A DNA stretch of 64,000 bases from Diplonema papillatum (Eukaryota; Euglenozoa; Diplonemea; Diplonemida; Diplonemidae). The stretch's first letter is position 1, and every line of letters starts with the position of its first letter. The notes below the pieces were generated by a model. That model made no database searches. It saw only the letters and a program-made list of their open reading frames with translations, and was not told the origin of the DNA. The stretch spans positions 80,409 to 144,408 of the forward strand of contig JAPJBO010000148.1 in assembly GCA_030068145.1 (NCBI GenBank). Direction: 5' to 3'. Positions 20,701-32,546 of the stretch are shown here, piece by piece. The position numbers and the translations under genes were made by a program.

Positions 20701-21807
20701 CACGTTGCCCGACGGCTGCGACAGCCGGCTGCCCAAGGAGCCGACCAGGTCGCCGAAAACGAACCGCGATCGCAATGGACAACGCGGCCTTGAAATTGAC
20801 GTACTGCCACGTGTCGGTCAGCAGGGACGGGACGCGCGACGACGAAGGCGAAGTTGAGAGTTGGGACGGACTGGCAGAAGGGTTGTTTGCGACAACTGCT
20901 TTTTCTCGCCCCTCCGCACGCCCGGAGCACTGCGTGGAACACTGCACTTCCCAAGTTCGGCCCGGCTCGGTCCTCCTGCTTCACCAAGGTTAGAAGACAA
21001 GTTGAAACAGGTTGACGGCCAACACCACGATGATGACGCAGCCGGTCACGAGGAAAGTACGTGAACGCAATGGTCCTCTCTTCGGCCGGAACGTACGCGT
21101 CGAAGCGCGCGCGTTCACGGCGAGGCTCAGCGGAATGCTGAAGTTGATGAATCCAAGGCAGACGACCAGTTGACCAAGCTGCGAACAGTCGCGAGCACGT
21201 TGCCCGGCAGCCGGCTGCCCAAGGTGCCGACCAGGACGCCGAACACGAACACCACCGCGATCGCAACGGACAACGCGGCCTTGAAATTGACGTATTTCCG
21301 CGTGTCGGTCAGCAGGGACGGACGCGCGACGACAAAGGCGAAGTTGAAAGTTGGCAGAAGGGTGTTTGCGACAACTGCTTCTTCTCCCCTCCGTACGCCC
21401 GGAGCACTGCGTGGAACACTGCACCACTGCACTTCCCAAGTTCGGCTCGGCTCGGTCCTCCTGCTTCACCAAGGTTAGAAGACAAGTTGAAACAGGTTGA
21501 CGGCCAACGCCACGATGATGACGCAGCCGGTCACGAGGAAAAGTACGTGAACGCAATGGTCCTCTCTTCAGCCGGAACGTACGCGTCGAAGCGCCGCGCG
21601 TTCACGACGAGGCTCAGCGGGATGCTAAAGTTGATGAATCCAAGGCAGACCAGCGACGACCAGTTGACCAAGCTGCGAACAGTCGCGAGCGCGTTGCCCG
21701 GCAGTCGGCACCGCAATCGCAACGGACAACGCGGCCTTGAAATTGACGTATTTCCGCGTGTCGGTCAGCAGGGACGGGACGCGCGACGACGAAGGCGAAG
21801 TTGAAAG

Positions 21808-22662
21808 TTGGGGTGGTGACTGGCAGAAGGGTTGTTTGCGACAACTGCTTCTTCTCCCCTCCGCACCCCCCTCCCACGCCACCCAAGGTTGGAAGACAAG
21901 TGAAACAGGTTGACGCCAGCGCCACGATGATGACGCAGCCGGATCACGAGGAAAAGCACGTGAACGCAATGGCCCTCTCTTTGGTCGGAACGTACGCGCG
22001 CGAGGCTCAGCGGGATGCAGTTGATGAATCCAAGGCAGACCAGCGACGACCAGTTGACGAAGCTGCGAACAGTCGCGAGCACGTTGCCCGGCAGCCGGCT
22101 GCCCAAGGTGCCGACCAGGACGCCGAACACGAACACCACCGCGATCGCAACGGACAACGCGGCCTTGAAATTGACGTATTTCCGCGTGTCGGTCAGCAGG
22201 GACGGGACGCGCGACGACGAAGGCGAAGTTGAAAGTTGGGGTGGTGACTGGCAGAAGGGTTGTTTGCGACAACTGCTTCTTCTCCCTCCGCACCCCCCTC
22301 CCACGCCACCCAAGGTTGGAAGACAAGTGAAACAGGTTGACGCCAGCGCCACGATGATGACGCAGCCGGATCACGAGGAAAAGCACGTGAACGCAATGGC
22401 CCTCTCTTTGGTCGGAACGTACGCGCGCGAGGCTCAGCGGGATGCAGTTGATGAATCCAAGGCAGACCAGCGACGACCAGTTGACGAAGCTGCGAACAGT
22501 CGCGAGCACGTTGCCCGGCAGCCGGCTGCCCAAGGTGCCGACCAGGACGCCGAACACGAACACCACCGCGATCGCAACGGACAACGCGGCCTTGAAATTG
22601 ACGTATTTCCGCGTGTCGGTCAGCAGGGACGGGACGCGCGACGACGAAGGCGAAGTTGAAAG
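21808..22662. repeat. Near-identical 427-bp tandem units
   Basis: TTGGGGTGGTGACTGGCAGA starts units at 21808, 22236 and 22663. Spacings are 428 and 427 bp, the difference being one C in a CT-rich run. By eye the units are otherwise the same, so amplification is recent. Because 427 is not a multiple of three, a 384-residue open frame (22779-21625, minus) passes through several reading frames of the same unit and should not be taken as a protein. Confidence 0.92.
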
Positions 22663-23223
22663 TTGGGGTGGTGACTGGCAGAAGGGTTGTTTGCGACAAC
22701 TGCTTCTTCTCCCTCCGCACCCCCCTCCCACGCCACCCAAGGTTGGAAGACAAGTGAAACAGGTTGACGCCAGCGCCACGATGATGACGCAGCCGGATCA
22801 CGAGGAAAAGCACGTGAACGCAATGGCCCTCTCTTTGGTCGGAACGTACGCGCGCGAGGCTCAGCGGGATGCTGTAGTTGATGAATCCAAGGCAGACCAG
22901 CGACGACCAGCTGAGGGACGGGACGCACGACGACGAAGGCGAAGTTGAAAGTAGGGGTGGACTGGCAGATAGTGTTGTTTGCGACGTCTGCTTCTCCCTT
23001 CGCACCTCCCCCACGCCGGCAGCAGCGACCAGAGCACCGCTTGGAACACTTCATCTCCCAAGTTACGGCCCGGCTCGGTCCTCCTGCTTCACCGCAACCC
23101 GCCGCCACTGCATCGTGTGCCCACCCACAGCGTCCTGATGACTGCTCCCAGTCCCGTCTCGCAGCAGCAGCAGCCACCACACCGCAAGCGTCTTTGATCT
23201 TCAGGATGGCTCCAGCCACCCAA

Positions 23224-23520
23224 GACTAGAAGACAAGTTGAAACAGGTTGGCGGCCAACGCCACGATGATGACGCAGCCGGTCACGAGGAAGAAGTGAAG
23301 TCCCGTCTCGCAGCAGCAGCAGCCACCACAGCGCAAGCGTCTTTGATCTTCAGGATGGCTCCAGCCACCCAAGACTAGAAAACAAGCTGAAACAGGTTGG
23401 CGGCCAACGCCACGATGATGACGCAGCCGGTCACGAGGAAGAAGTGAAGTCCCGTCTCGCAGCAGCAGCAGCAGCCACCACAGCGCAAGCGTCTTTGTTC
23501 TTCAGGATGGGCTCCAGCCA
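23224..23520. repeat. ~150-bp tandem repeat at the transporter's 3' end
   Basis: Two units (starting near 23224 and 23372) and the gene's own end (23523) share GACTAGAAGACAAGTTGAAA, the last ~60 coding bases, a (CAG)n run and AAGCGTCTTTGATCTTCAGG. It links the array to the intact gene. Confidence 0.88.
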
Positions 23521-23527
23521 TCCGAGA

Positions 23528-24811
23528 CTAGAAGACAAGTTGAAACAGGTTGACGGCCAACGCCACGATGATGACGCACCCGGTCACGAGGAAGCACGTG
23601 AACGCAATGGCTCTCTCCTTGGCCGGAACGTACGCGTCGAAGCGCCGCGCGTCCACGACGAGGCTCAGCGGGATACTGTAGTTGATGAACCCGAGGCAGA
23701 CTAGCGACGACCAGTTGACCAAGCTGCTGAACCACGGCTGCATGTAGAAGAGGCAGGCGAGGCCCCACGGCAAGCCCGTGGCCACCACCGCCGCCCACCG
23801 CCCGCTGAACGCGGCCTCCAAGTTCCGCCGGAGGAGGATCAAGTACACGGGGATGGGAAGCGCGAGGGCGACCGCGTACGAGAAAACCGTGGTCTTCGTC
23901 AGGAGCCCGGGGTGCCGGTCGAACACCGTCGCGAGCACGTTGCCCGCTGGCTGCGGCAGCCGGCTGCCCAATGTGCCGACCAGGACGCCGAACACGAACA
24001 CCACCGCGATTGCGACGAACAACGCGGCCTTGAAGTTGACGTACTTCCGCGTGTCTGTGAACAGCGACGGGACGGCGACGACGAAGGCGAAATTGAAGAT
24101 GGCAACCCCGCAGAGCTCTGTGTACGAGTAGGCGACCGGCTCGGGCGCCGGTCCCGCCGTCGTCGACAGCACATAGGCCGCAAGCCCCGCGAGGAAGTAC
24201 AGCGAAAGACCAGACGACACATACTGCGGGGTCAAATTCCCCGAGATGTCGAACTGCGCGAAGTAGATGCAGACGCCGGCGTTCAGCAAAAAGCCGACGG
24301 ACAGCCCGAAGGTGCCGGGCGGGAAGGGCAACAGCGCGCCAGCGGAAGTCGCCACAAACGACGGCGAGGGGTATAACGCAAAGGCCCAGCTCGAGCCGAA
24401 GACCGACACGACCACCGCGTCGATGATCTGCGACGTGACGACGATCTGCGCACAGGACAGCATGACGATGCCGGTGCTAAGCAGGCCGAGGGTGACCCAG
24501 TACATTTCCTTCCCCCTTTTCCGCGCCAAGCCGCAGAGTTCGACGTTCGGGCAGCGGTCCCTAGCGGCGCGCAGGAGGTCCACGAACACCGAAACGGTGG
24601 CGGCGGTGAGCAACGCGGCGCCGGCCAGCACGAGCGTCGCCGTCTTGAACCCCGAGGCGTGGTATGCGGCGGGCAGCGCGACGATGCCCGGACCGTTCAT
24701 CGTGTTCGCGGCGACCAGCACCAGCGTCCAAAACGTCATCTTCGCCCCGCTGTCGCCGGGGGTCACTTCGGAGAGCAGCGGGCGGTGCTCCCCGTGCATT
24801 GCCGCCGCCAT
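23528..24811 (-). CDS. Amino acid/auxin permease (AAAP) family transporter, single exon
   Basis: A 427-residue polytopic membrane protein. It should move neutral or other amino acids by proton or sodium coupling, at the plasma or vacuolar membrane. I start it at MAAAM (ATG at 24809-24811); the frame opens further upstream but without an ATG. The N-tail ends in the dileucine-like HRPLLSE, then TM1 begins with LVLVAANTMNGPGIVALPAA, the family's unwound-helix signature. Roughly 11 membrane segments follow, including FNFAFVVAVPSLFTDTRKY (typical TM6 region), and it ends NLFQLVF with TAG at 23528-23530. No intron is visible. Substrate cannot be told from sequence. The seven partial copies downstream derive from its 3' half. 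Confidence 0.88.
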   Translation of the reverse strand: MAAAMHGEHRPLLSEVTPGDSGAKMTFWTLVLVAANTMNGPGIVALPAAYHASGFKTATLVLAGAALLTAATVSVFVDLLRAARDRCPNVELCGLARKRGKEMYWVTLGLLSTGIVMLSCAQIVVTSQIIDAVVVSVFGSSWAFALYPSPSFVATSAGALLPFPPGTFGLSVGFLLNAGVCIYFAQFDISGNLTPQYVSSGLSLYFLAGLAAYVLSTTAGPAPEPVAYSYTELCGVAIFNFAFVVAVPSLFTDTRKYVNFKAALFVAIAVVFVFGVLVGTLGSRLPQPAGNVLATVFDRHPGLLTKTTVFSYAVALALPIPVYLILLRRNLEAAFSGRWAAVVATGLPWGLACLFYMQPWFSSLVNWSSLVCLGFINYSIPLSLVVDARRFDAYVPAKERAIAFTCFLVTGCVIIVALAVNLFQLVF

Positions 24812-24944
24812 TGGCTCCCGGCGGGTGTGCCGGCGCGCCTCCCTCCCCTTCAATCCCGCCTGAGACTTTTTTGTAAAGGTTGCCTCGGCAATGTGCGATG
24901 GAGAGTTCTGGTTCTCGCTCGGGGTGCAAGACAGGGTGGAGGGA

Positions 24945-25005
24945 AGAAGCTTAGTTTAGTGTGTGGCAGACTCTTTTCTTGCCTGTCATGTATGCTTGAG
25001 GGAGG

Positions 25006-25040
<35 letters not shown>
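24945..25040. repeat. R2 fragment and (GA)n microsatellite
   Basis: R2-like sequence (AAGCTTAGTTTAGTGTGTGG) runs to 24990; a GA array occupies about 25003-25037. Confidence 0.7.
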
Positions 25041-25043
<3 letters not shown>

Positions 25044-25121
25044 CGAGTTAGAGTGCCGTTCATACCCGGCGAGAAGTCAAAGGGGGGGTCGAAAACCTGG
25101 GACACCCGGGGGGTCTTGCAG

Positions 25122-25640
25122 TGTACTGAGGGATCAGGAGCAAGACGCATGGTTAGATGAGCACGACCACCTCGGATCGACACCAGGAGAATTCGGGTGG
25201 AGCTGGCTTCTACAACTAGTAATAATCCGGGTAAAGGTAGCACTCCTCAACACCTCACCAGGGCCTTCTTGCACTTTACTGAGGGAATAGGAGCAAGACG
25301 CATGGCACGACCACCTCGGATCGACACCAGGAGAATTCGGGTGGAGCTGGCTTCTACAACTAGTAATATTCCGGTAAGAGGTAGCACTCCTCAACTAGCC
25401 CGAACCAACAGGCTGGTTGGAGTCATAGCCACATGGTCGGTGTTCTTTGTTTGTAAGTATCCGCTTTGGTTTCACCTTTTGTTTGAGATGGATGCACGAG
25501 CCGTACCGGAGGAAGGGGTCAACAAAAGCCCCATAGAGCCAGCAGTGCATGAGGCCAGAAGACGCCAGCTCCAATTCTCCCAGGTAGTCTCCTGCGTGAC
25601 TGCACCAGTGGTGGTCCTGCAGCCTCCTACGACAGTGGCA
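25122..25640. repeat. Dispersed repeat R7, tandemly duplicated 5' part
   Basis: GGAGCAAGACGCATGG followed by CACGACCACCTCGGATCGAC and GAATTCGGGTGGAGCTGGCT occurs at 25122-25250 and 25275-25412. The second unit continues to about 25640. The full unit recurs at 62036-62440 in the same order (including GTAAGTATCCGCTTTGGTTT), making it a ~400-bp dispersed family. Confidence 0.82.
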
Positions 25641-25973
25641 TCGATGGGTCGAGCTGAGTATTGAGCACCCCAAGGCGCGGGCAAGCACCAGGGTCGCGAT
25701 GTTCTGCAAAGTACGCGAAGTCGCAAATCCCGAAGAAAAAAATGCCGAACCGGGAAAAACCTGGAACATCCAGCCCCATTTTGGGGGGTGTCCCAGGTTT
25801 AGGGAAAGGTTGTGGGGCTGCGGCAAGCTTGACAAGGCAAATGACGTTTGCTCGCTCCCTCTCCTTCAGCTCGGTCTTCAGTGTTCCCCATTGAAAGGTC
25901 GCTACTGCAGCTCAATGTTGCCCACTGCATGCTCGCTCATCCACGTTCCGTCGAAGTTCACCTCGTCTTAGAC

Positions 25974-26275
25974 CGATTGACCCGTGTTCAACTGTTGTTG
26001 ACGCGGAAGCCTTCTTTGCTTCGGCCGTCCATGTTCTGCATTGAGTAAACTACAACCAAGATCTGCACGCGTCCACGCTCAAGGTCTACGCCAAAACGAC
26101 TTCGCGGCATTCTACGCCTGGCTTTGCAATACCGACTGACCCGTGTTCATGTGATGTTGACACGGAAGCCTGAGCAAACTACGACCAAGATCTGCACTCA
26201 TCCACGCTTCATCAAGGCCTACGCCACGACTTCGCGGCATTCTACGCCTGGTTTTGCAATACCCAGGTGCGGCGC
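25974..26275. repeat. ~158-bp tandem duplication
   Basis: CTGACCCGTGTTCA, ACCAAGATCTGCAC and GACTTCGCGGCATTCTACGC recur in order from 25974 and from 26132. The surrounding 25640-26520 shows no supported gene. Confidence 0.8.
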
Positions 26276-26524
26276 TTCAGCATCATCCATTTCTCGGGGC
26301 CTCTTTTGACTTGAAAAAGAACGGATTCAAAGGTGGACGGACGTGTGTATTTCTTCCTGCAGCACTTTCAGGCTCGGAAGCTTCTTTCTTTGTTGTTGCA
26401 TACAATCCTTGCGCTCAGGACCTTCAAACGTAATACTCGCGGAAAAGTGTAAATGATATGTACTCCTCCCCCCCTCCTTTTTTTCGAGTTCGATTATTTT
26501 ACTTTGTTTATTTTCGCTTTTCAC

Positions 26525-26705
26525 CGGGTACCAGGGAAACCTGCTACACGGGAGCCAAGCTTGACGTGTTCGGCGGTACTGCGGAGCCGCGGGCCTACGG
26601 GTCAAGTGGCTACCGATTTCCCAAACTAAGCATCAAGGCGTGGCGCACCTTGGGGCTTGGCGCTCGCGCTGAACACAAGCCCGAGACGGTCAGCTAGCAC
26701 AGTGC
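26525..26705. repeat. Dispersed repeat R6
   Basis: Core GTGTTCGGCGGTACTGCGGA, flanked by GGGAGCCAAGCTT and GCGCACCTTGGGGCTTGGCG; a second copy is at 45330-45545. Confidence 0.82.
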
Positions 26706-26894
26706 TGCATTCATTCGAACCATCGTATGCTGGCCTGTGTTGATAGACTGTGATAGACAGCGGCAGGAATTTCGATGCAGTTCCAGGAAATAAGGATCGA
26801 CTGGCTCACAGGCATTCTGTCGTTCCGGGTGTTGCTCGGTTTTCGTTTTCATATTTTCGGTAAATATAATATAAATACTCCACGGGCGCTCCTT

Positions 26895-27660
26895 GTCGAT
26901 CACGAACAGAAGTCATGCCGACATGGAAGCAGAGTTCTCTCCTTCTTCACGACATCTCGAAGAAGGGATGTGACGCAGAGCTCGTGAGGGTCGTTGCCCG
27001 ACTGCTTCATGAAGTTCGCCGCCTTCGGGGTCGCGTGGTTGTAGCGAGAATCGTGTCGTAGGCTCGCTCTTCGAGGGCGGTGCAGTATGCGGGCGACCAT
27101 TCCCAGGAGGCGTTCGACGTCCGGCAGCCGCGCGCGTGGCGCAGATGGTAGACGGTGAACGGCGTGCACCGGTCGCCCGCCAGGCAGCAGAAGCACAGTG
27201 GGCGGAACAGGACGTCGAAGGTCGTATGTTCCTTTATCGATCACGTACAGAAGTCATGCCGACGTGAAAGCAGAGTTCTCCCCTCCTTCCCCGCTAGAAA
27301 GCCAAGGCCACAGCGTTCTGTCTCTGGGAAATCCAGTGACATCCTTCACGACATCTCGAAGAAGTGACGCTCTGCAATGGGCTTGACGCCGAGCTCGTGA
27401 GGGTCGTTGCCCGATTGCTTCAAGAAGTTCGCCGCCGCCACCGCTACGGGGTCGCTGGTTGTAGCGAGGATCGTGTCGTGGGCCCGCTCTTCGAGGGCGG
27501 TGCAGTATGCGGGCGACCATTCCCCAGGAGGCGTTCGACGTCCGGCAACCGCGCGCGTGGCGCAGCCCGTAGACGGTGAAAAGAGTGCACCGGTCGCCCG
27601 CCAGGCAGCAGAAGCACAGTGGGCGGAACAAGACGTCGAAGGTCGTATGTTCCTTTGTCG
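26895..27660 (-). pseudogene. Two tandem truncated copies of the receptor-cyclase 3' end
   Basis: Units at about 26895-27240 and 27240-27660 repeat the cyclase C-terminal exon tail (27660-28080): CLAGDRCTPFTVYQLRHARG-type sequence, the SPAYCTALE segment and HELGVKPIAERHF. Unit length is ~420 bp; the distal unit is shorter through internal losses. Each ends at the same junction (TCGATCACGTACAGAAGTCA) followed by 3'-flank DNA. All lie on the gene's 3' side in the same orientation. Confidence 0.9.
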
Positions 27661-27766
27661 ATCACGTACAGAAGTCATGCCGACGTGGAAGCAGAGTTCT
27701 CCCCTCCTTCCCCGCTAGGAAGCCAAGGCCACAGCGTTCTGTCTCTGGGAAATCCAGTGCCATCCT

Positions 27767-28874
27767 TCACGACATCTCGAAGAAGTGACGCTCTGCAATG
27801 GGCTTGACGCCGAGCTCGTGAGGGTCGTTGCCCGATTGCTTCAAGAAGTTCGCCGCCGCCACCGCCACGGGGTCGCTGGTTGTAGCGAGAATCGTGTCGT
27901 AGGCCCGCTTTTCGAGGGCGGTGCAGTATGCGGGCGACCATTCCCAGGAGGCGTTCGACGTCCGGCAGCCGCGCGCGTGGCGCAGCTGGTAGACGGTGAA
28001 CGGTGTGCACCGGTCGCCCGCCAGGCAGCAGAAGCACAGTGGGCGGAACAGGACGTCGAAGTTCGTGTGCTCCTCGTCGATGGCAGCCTGCGCCGGCAGC
28101 GCCGCGATGACAGCGAACGCGCCGAAACCGCGCGCTAACCGCAGGATCTCCGACGCGACGTCGATATGGTGTCCGAGGAACGTCAGGAACCGCTGTCGGG
28201 AAGACCCGACCATCCCCGTGCACACGGAGCCGCTGCAGATGCCAACCGTGCAGTTGCTTACACCGATGGTGTCGCAGGCTATCCGGTTGGCCATGTTCGC
28301 GAACGTCGTCGCGCTTTGCAGGTACGACGGGTTGCGGGTGGACACGTTCCACCCCGCTATGATCCGGCTGTTGAACACCGCGATGATGGTGCCCTTCGTC
28401 CTCTCGACCGCGAGGACCAACGGCCCGAAAACGGCGCCTGCCGGCGCCAGCGCGTGGAGGTGCTGGAACGATGACTCGGACACATCGCAGTACACCTCCG
28501 CGCACGTACTGAAGCTCACCGTCTCGACCTTCTCGGTGAGGGCGTGCGGCCTCGCCGTGCTCCTGCGCTTGTCGCGAATGGAGCAGCGGGAGCTCGAGTC
28601 GTCGACCACCTCCTTGTTCTGCCGCATCGACTTCTCGACCCGCCGCCGCAGGCACCGGGGGACGAGGAGGATGACCCTGTGCGGGTCCTTGAGGCCCTTC
28701 AGAGCGACGTCGCCGAGGTCCTTCTCGTGGACTTCGTCCTCCATCCGCGCCTCGCGCCAGGCCGCGTCTTCCTTCACCGCGGCCAGCACGTCTTGCACCA
28801 CGGCCACGGTCCCGGCTGCCGCGGCGGCCTCGAGCCGGGCCGCCGTGTTCACCGTCGCACCGAAGTAGTCAATC
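27767..28874 (-). CDS. Receptor cyclase exon C: end of domain 1 and cyclase-like domain 2
   Basis: Acceptor CCCGCAG|GATTGAC at 28875/28874; TGA stop at 27767-27769. It encodes IDYFGATVNTAARLEAAA (transition-state Asn and Arg present), a linker with a Ser/Arg-rich patch, then a second cyclase-like fold around NCTVGICSGSVCTGMVGS and FLGHHIDVASEILRLA. In domain 2 the expected metal-binding GD is replaced by NSR (TIIAVFNSRIIAGWN), so it is probably regulatory. Confidence 0.87.
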
Positions 28875-31800
28875 CTGCGGGGGGGTGCGGGAATAGTTGA
28901 GTTGTAGCTCTTGACAAAGATAGACGGAAAAAAGAAGGTGCTTTTATTCTTCGCTTTTCTCACGAACGGGGGGGTCGGTCCTGCTTTTGGCTTGGTAGGT
29001 TCTCCCGGCTCCCCAATTCGTGGTTAGCACAAACTCAAGAGGTCTAGTCAACTATTCCCTGCAATATTGGCATACTTTCAAGAAGAAAAAAGATGAAGGC
29101 CCGAGCGTGCGGAAAATCTTCGATAACATTTGGCGTTTATTGTGGTATAGAGGATTTTTAGACAGAACACTGCGTCTCATGCATGATTGCATCGAGTCTT
29201 CTTCGAAGAAGCCGTTAAATAGAACACGGGGGGCAATGTTAGTAGTAACGTTTGGGCAGAGCCCTGCATGCTGGGTGGTAGGATGCAAGTGCACATTTCA
29301 ATTCTGAATGGAATGAGGAAACGACTTTCAAACAGATTGGAAACCGAGGATACAAACATGGTCATGAAGGAAATCGAAAATCCCGAGCAATCGGAAAGGC
29401 AAAACAACTGTTCCCCTCGGCTCAACTGCGGTTGATCGAGGGTGACATCAATTGCACTTATCGGTGGATGTCTTGGCTCTGGGAACGATGAAGACCGCGG
29501 CCAGACGCGATAGTCAATGGGAATTGCAGAAGCATGAGACTCATCAGGTCGTCACGTATCGCGATACGTATGGAGCAGCGGGGGCTGGAGTCTCCGACCA
29601 CTTCCTTGCTCTTCCGCTTCGACTTCTCGACCCGCCTCCGCAGGCACGCTTCCTCCAGCCGGGCCGCCGTGTTCGCCGTCGCCCCGAAGTAGTCAATCCT
29701 GCGGGGGTGCAAAAAACAAGACGCGTTTCCGACGATCCCGTGGGACGTACAGATTGGTCTTTTAAGTATTTTGGTCTTTTTCGTCTTTATAGGCGTTTGT
29801 TGTTGTTGAGGTTCGGTGTTGCAGGGTCTCCGGTTGACAGATGCATTTGATCGAGCGCATACGAGTATGCTAACTCGGATCTGGAACGAGTCCATGGGAG
29901 AGGAACGGTCCTGACTTTTGCATTTTGATTGGCACATGACCGATTCATTTTGCACTCCCTCCATGTCTTTCGAGCACGTGGTATGTCATTCATACTCATT
30001 CTAATCGGCATTCCTCTTCTTGAATCGCGAACGACTCATTCCGTGGAATGTTAACACCGCCATGTGAGATTATCGAGGCGAGGTCATGCCAGATTAGTTA
30101 GCTATGTCACTAGAGCGGAGTGCTGACAGACATCTTTTTCAGTCTCAAATACAATTTGGGGCTTCCCTAGGCATCGTGGTCAAACAATTCGCATATTATC
30201 GCGTACCATCGCATTTTCATTCGCATCACCGCACGATTAAAACCTGGGCAAAATTGCCAAATCCAGCATTATGGACTAAATGCGATAATTTCGCGCGATA
30301 ACGCGATAATTCGCATGCGATAATTATTGTCGCATGCGAACCGCTTGACCCCTGTGCCTAGGGGACGAAAGGGGGAAGCGCGCATGCCTGTGGGACACGA
30401 TGTTTTCCTCGCCTCGCACTTGCCCGTAGTGCATCCCGATCCGGACGCGCAGCCCGTTCCACACCCCCTCGACGTGTTCCGACGGCGGCAGCCTACTAAG
30501 CTCCCCTGGCCAGTCTTCGCTTTCGAACAGCCTCTTCTGCACGTCGAGCGCGAACCGCAGCGCTTGCAGCGGGGCGGCGCACGCCGCCATGCTCTGCCGA
30601 ATGACCTGGTTGTGCAGGTGCAGCGCCAGGGCCATCGCCTCTGGGCAGGCCTCCCACAGGTTCGTCGACTGCAGGATGTCCGTGAACACGATCGCGACCT
30701 TCGACCCCTCAGGCGCCCGCTGCCCCCCCAGCGGGTTGGCCCCGGCTCCCGCGCTCCCCCCGCTGCCGCCGCCGCGGTTCTGCCGGTCGAGCAGGCTCTG
30801 CGGGAGGTACTTCCTGTACTCGGTGAGGTTGTCGAGGATCTGGATGAACGCGAGCTGGATGTCGTTGGGCTTCGCGATGTTCGCGATGTAAGCGACGTCT
30901 TCGAGGCGCATTTCGGCGATGGCGTAGGCGCAGTTCTCCGCGAGAACGTGGTTGGAGTACATCCGGTTCATCCGGCGGCGGTCGGACGTGACCCTCCAGA
31001 AGGCCACGGGGGCGACCACCAGCACCACGAACGCTGCGACCGAGCACGAAATGATCAGCACTTGCGTGCTGCCCGGACCGTGCACCTGAGCGTGTTGAAG
31101 GAAGTGCGCACAAACCAACAACCCCAGACTTCAAGGAACCCAGGTGTTTTGGAGGTTTTATGAGTCGAATTACAAGAAGCCGGTATTTTTGAGTCTCCGG
31201 TTGACCGTTGAGGCGGGGTAGAGTACTAAAGGGCGAGTAAACTTAGCGGGAGGTACTTCCTGTACTCGGTGAGGTCTTCGAGGATCTGGATGAACGCGAT
31301 CTGGATGTCGTTGGGCTTCGCGATGTTCGCGATGTAGGCGACGTCTTCGAGGCGCATTTCGGCTCGGGAAGGCGCAGTTCTCGGCGAGAACGTGGTTGGA
31401 GTACATCCGGTTCATCCGGCGCGGTCGGACGTGACCCTCCAGAAGGCCACGGGGGCGACCACCAGCACCACGAACGCTGCGACCGAGCACGAAATGATCA
31501 GCACTTGCGTGCTGCCCGGGCCGTGCACCTGAGCGTGTTGAAGGAAGTGCGCACAAAACTATATTATATCAGTTTCCTCACGCATTTGCATGTGGCCGAC
31601 ATAAGAATCCCTCCCCGGACGGTGATTGATATCATTTGTGCGTGCACACACCTCATGGCACGCCCAACTTCCCTCGTTGTAGTTCGTCGTCCCCCCGGGA
31701 CACTCGTGGCAGGTGGCGGAGGCCCGAACGCTCGAGTAAGATCCGACGGGGCAGATCGTGCACGCCGACGCTTCGTCCCGCGAAAAGTACCCGACCTCGC

Positions 31801-32515
31801 AGGACCTGCAATGCGCCGCGCCGACGACGTCGGATTCGGCGACGACATACGTCCCCGCCGGGCAAGAGGAGCAGCTGATGTCGTACCGGGGGGGGGGGGT
31901 CGAGCGCCACGTCCACGGAGAACACCGTGCCGTTCCGGCACGCCTCCTCCACGAGCCAATTCCCAGGCAATTCCTTAGGGGAGAACATCAAAACCCCAAC
32001 CCGCAGCCACAAATAAACAGACCGACTAGGACACAACCACACAGGGGGGAACTCAAAAACATTCGGAAACCCCCAGGAAAGTCGATCCACACCGGTGTAG
32101 GTTGATAAAACGCCCGCAAAATGTGTCGCCCCCGAAGAGCCGCAGGTCGCCGAGGTCGGTCACGCTGATGAATACCACACGACCTCCTTTTTTGAGATTT
32201 CGCAACTGGGCAACCACCTCAGGTATTTCCTGCAACAAGCAGGTGCTTTTATACAAAAAATACTCGAGGGGCTGCCTTGTGCTTTCTTCGAAGGAGGCTA
32301 GAGGGGGAGAAACAATACAACTACAAAGTGGGTCTTTTTTGTTGAACGCTTACGCCCCGCCACTGAACCCAGATTCACCTGTGTTTCGTGTGGGCTACAG
32401 CACATTTACCTCCTTTGATCTTTTGCAGCTGGCAGCCTCCTCAAGTATTTCCTACAAAGCAGGTGCTCAGGGATTTATACGCCGGTCTAGATGGGCGGGT
32501 CACCCGTCCATCCTC

Positions 32516-32546
<31 letters not shown>

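Larger units (their letters stand above)
20700..23520 (-). pseudogene. Array of truncated copies of the AAAP transporter 3' half
   Basis: The signature of the transporter's last residues (LFQLVF) occurs seven times before the gene itself, near 20993, 21478, 21892, 22319, 22745, 23228 and 23376. The KYVNFKAAL segment occurs five times. Copies lack ~225 bp of the gene's interior (between GNVLAT and SLVNWSSLV), a loss that keeps the frame at that point. All lie on the gene's 3' side in the same orientation. Novel spacer sequence (GTTTGCGACAACTGCTTCTT) is shared by most units but absent from the gene, so the array was amplified from one already rearranged copy. Confidence 0.9.

Noticed and set aside
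21625-22779. 384-residue minus-strand frame in the transporter array
   Set aside because: The unit length is not a multiple of three, so the frame runs through different frames of one repeat; only short stretches match the transporter.
24812-24853. Upstream start of the transporter at 24853
   Set aside because: The codon there is TTG; the first ATG is at 24809-24811 and gives a normal N-terminus.
27996-28868. 290-residue plus-strand frame, and a 278-residue one at 30327-31163
   Set aside because: Both are antisense shadows of GC-rich cyclase exons whose minus-strand frames carry clear domain motifs.
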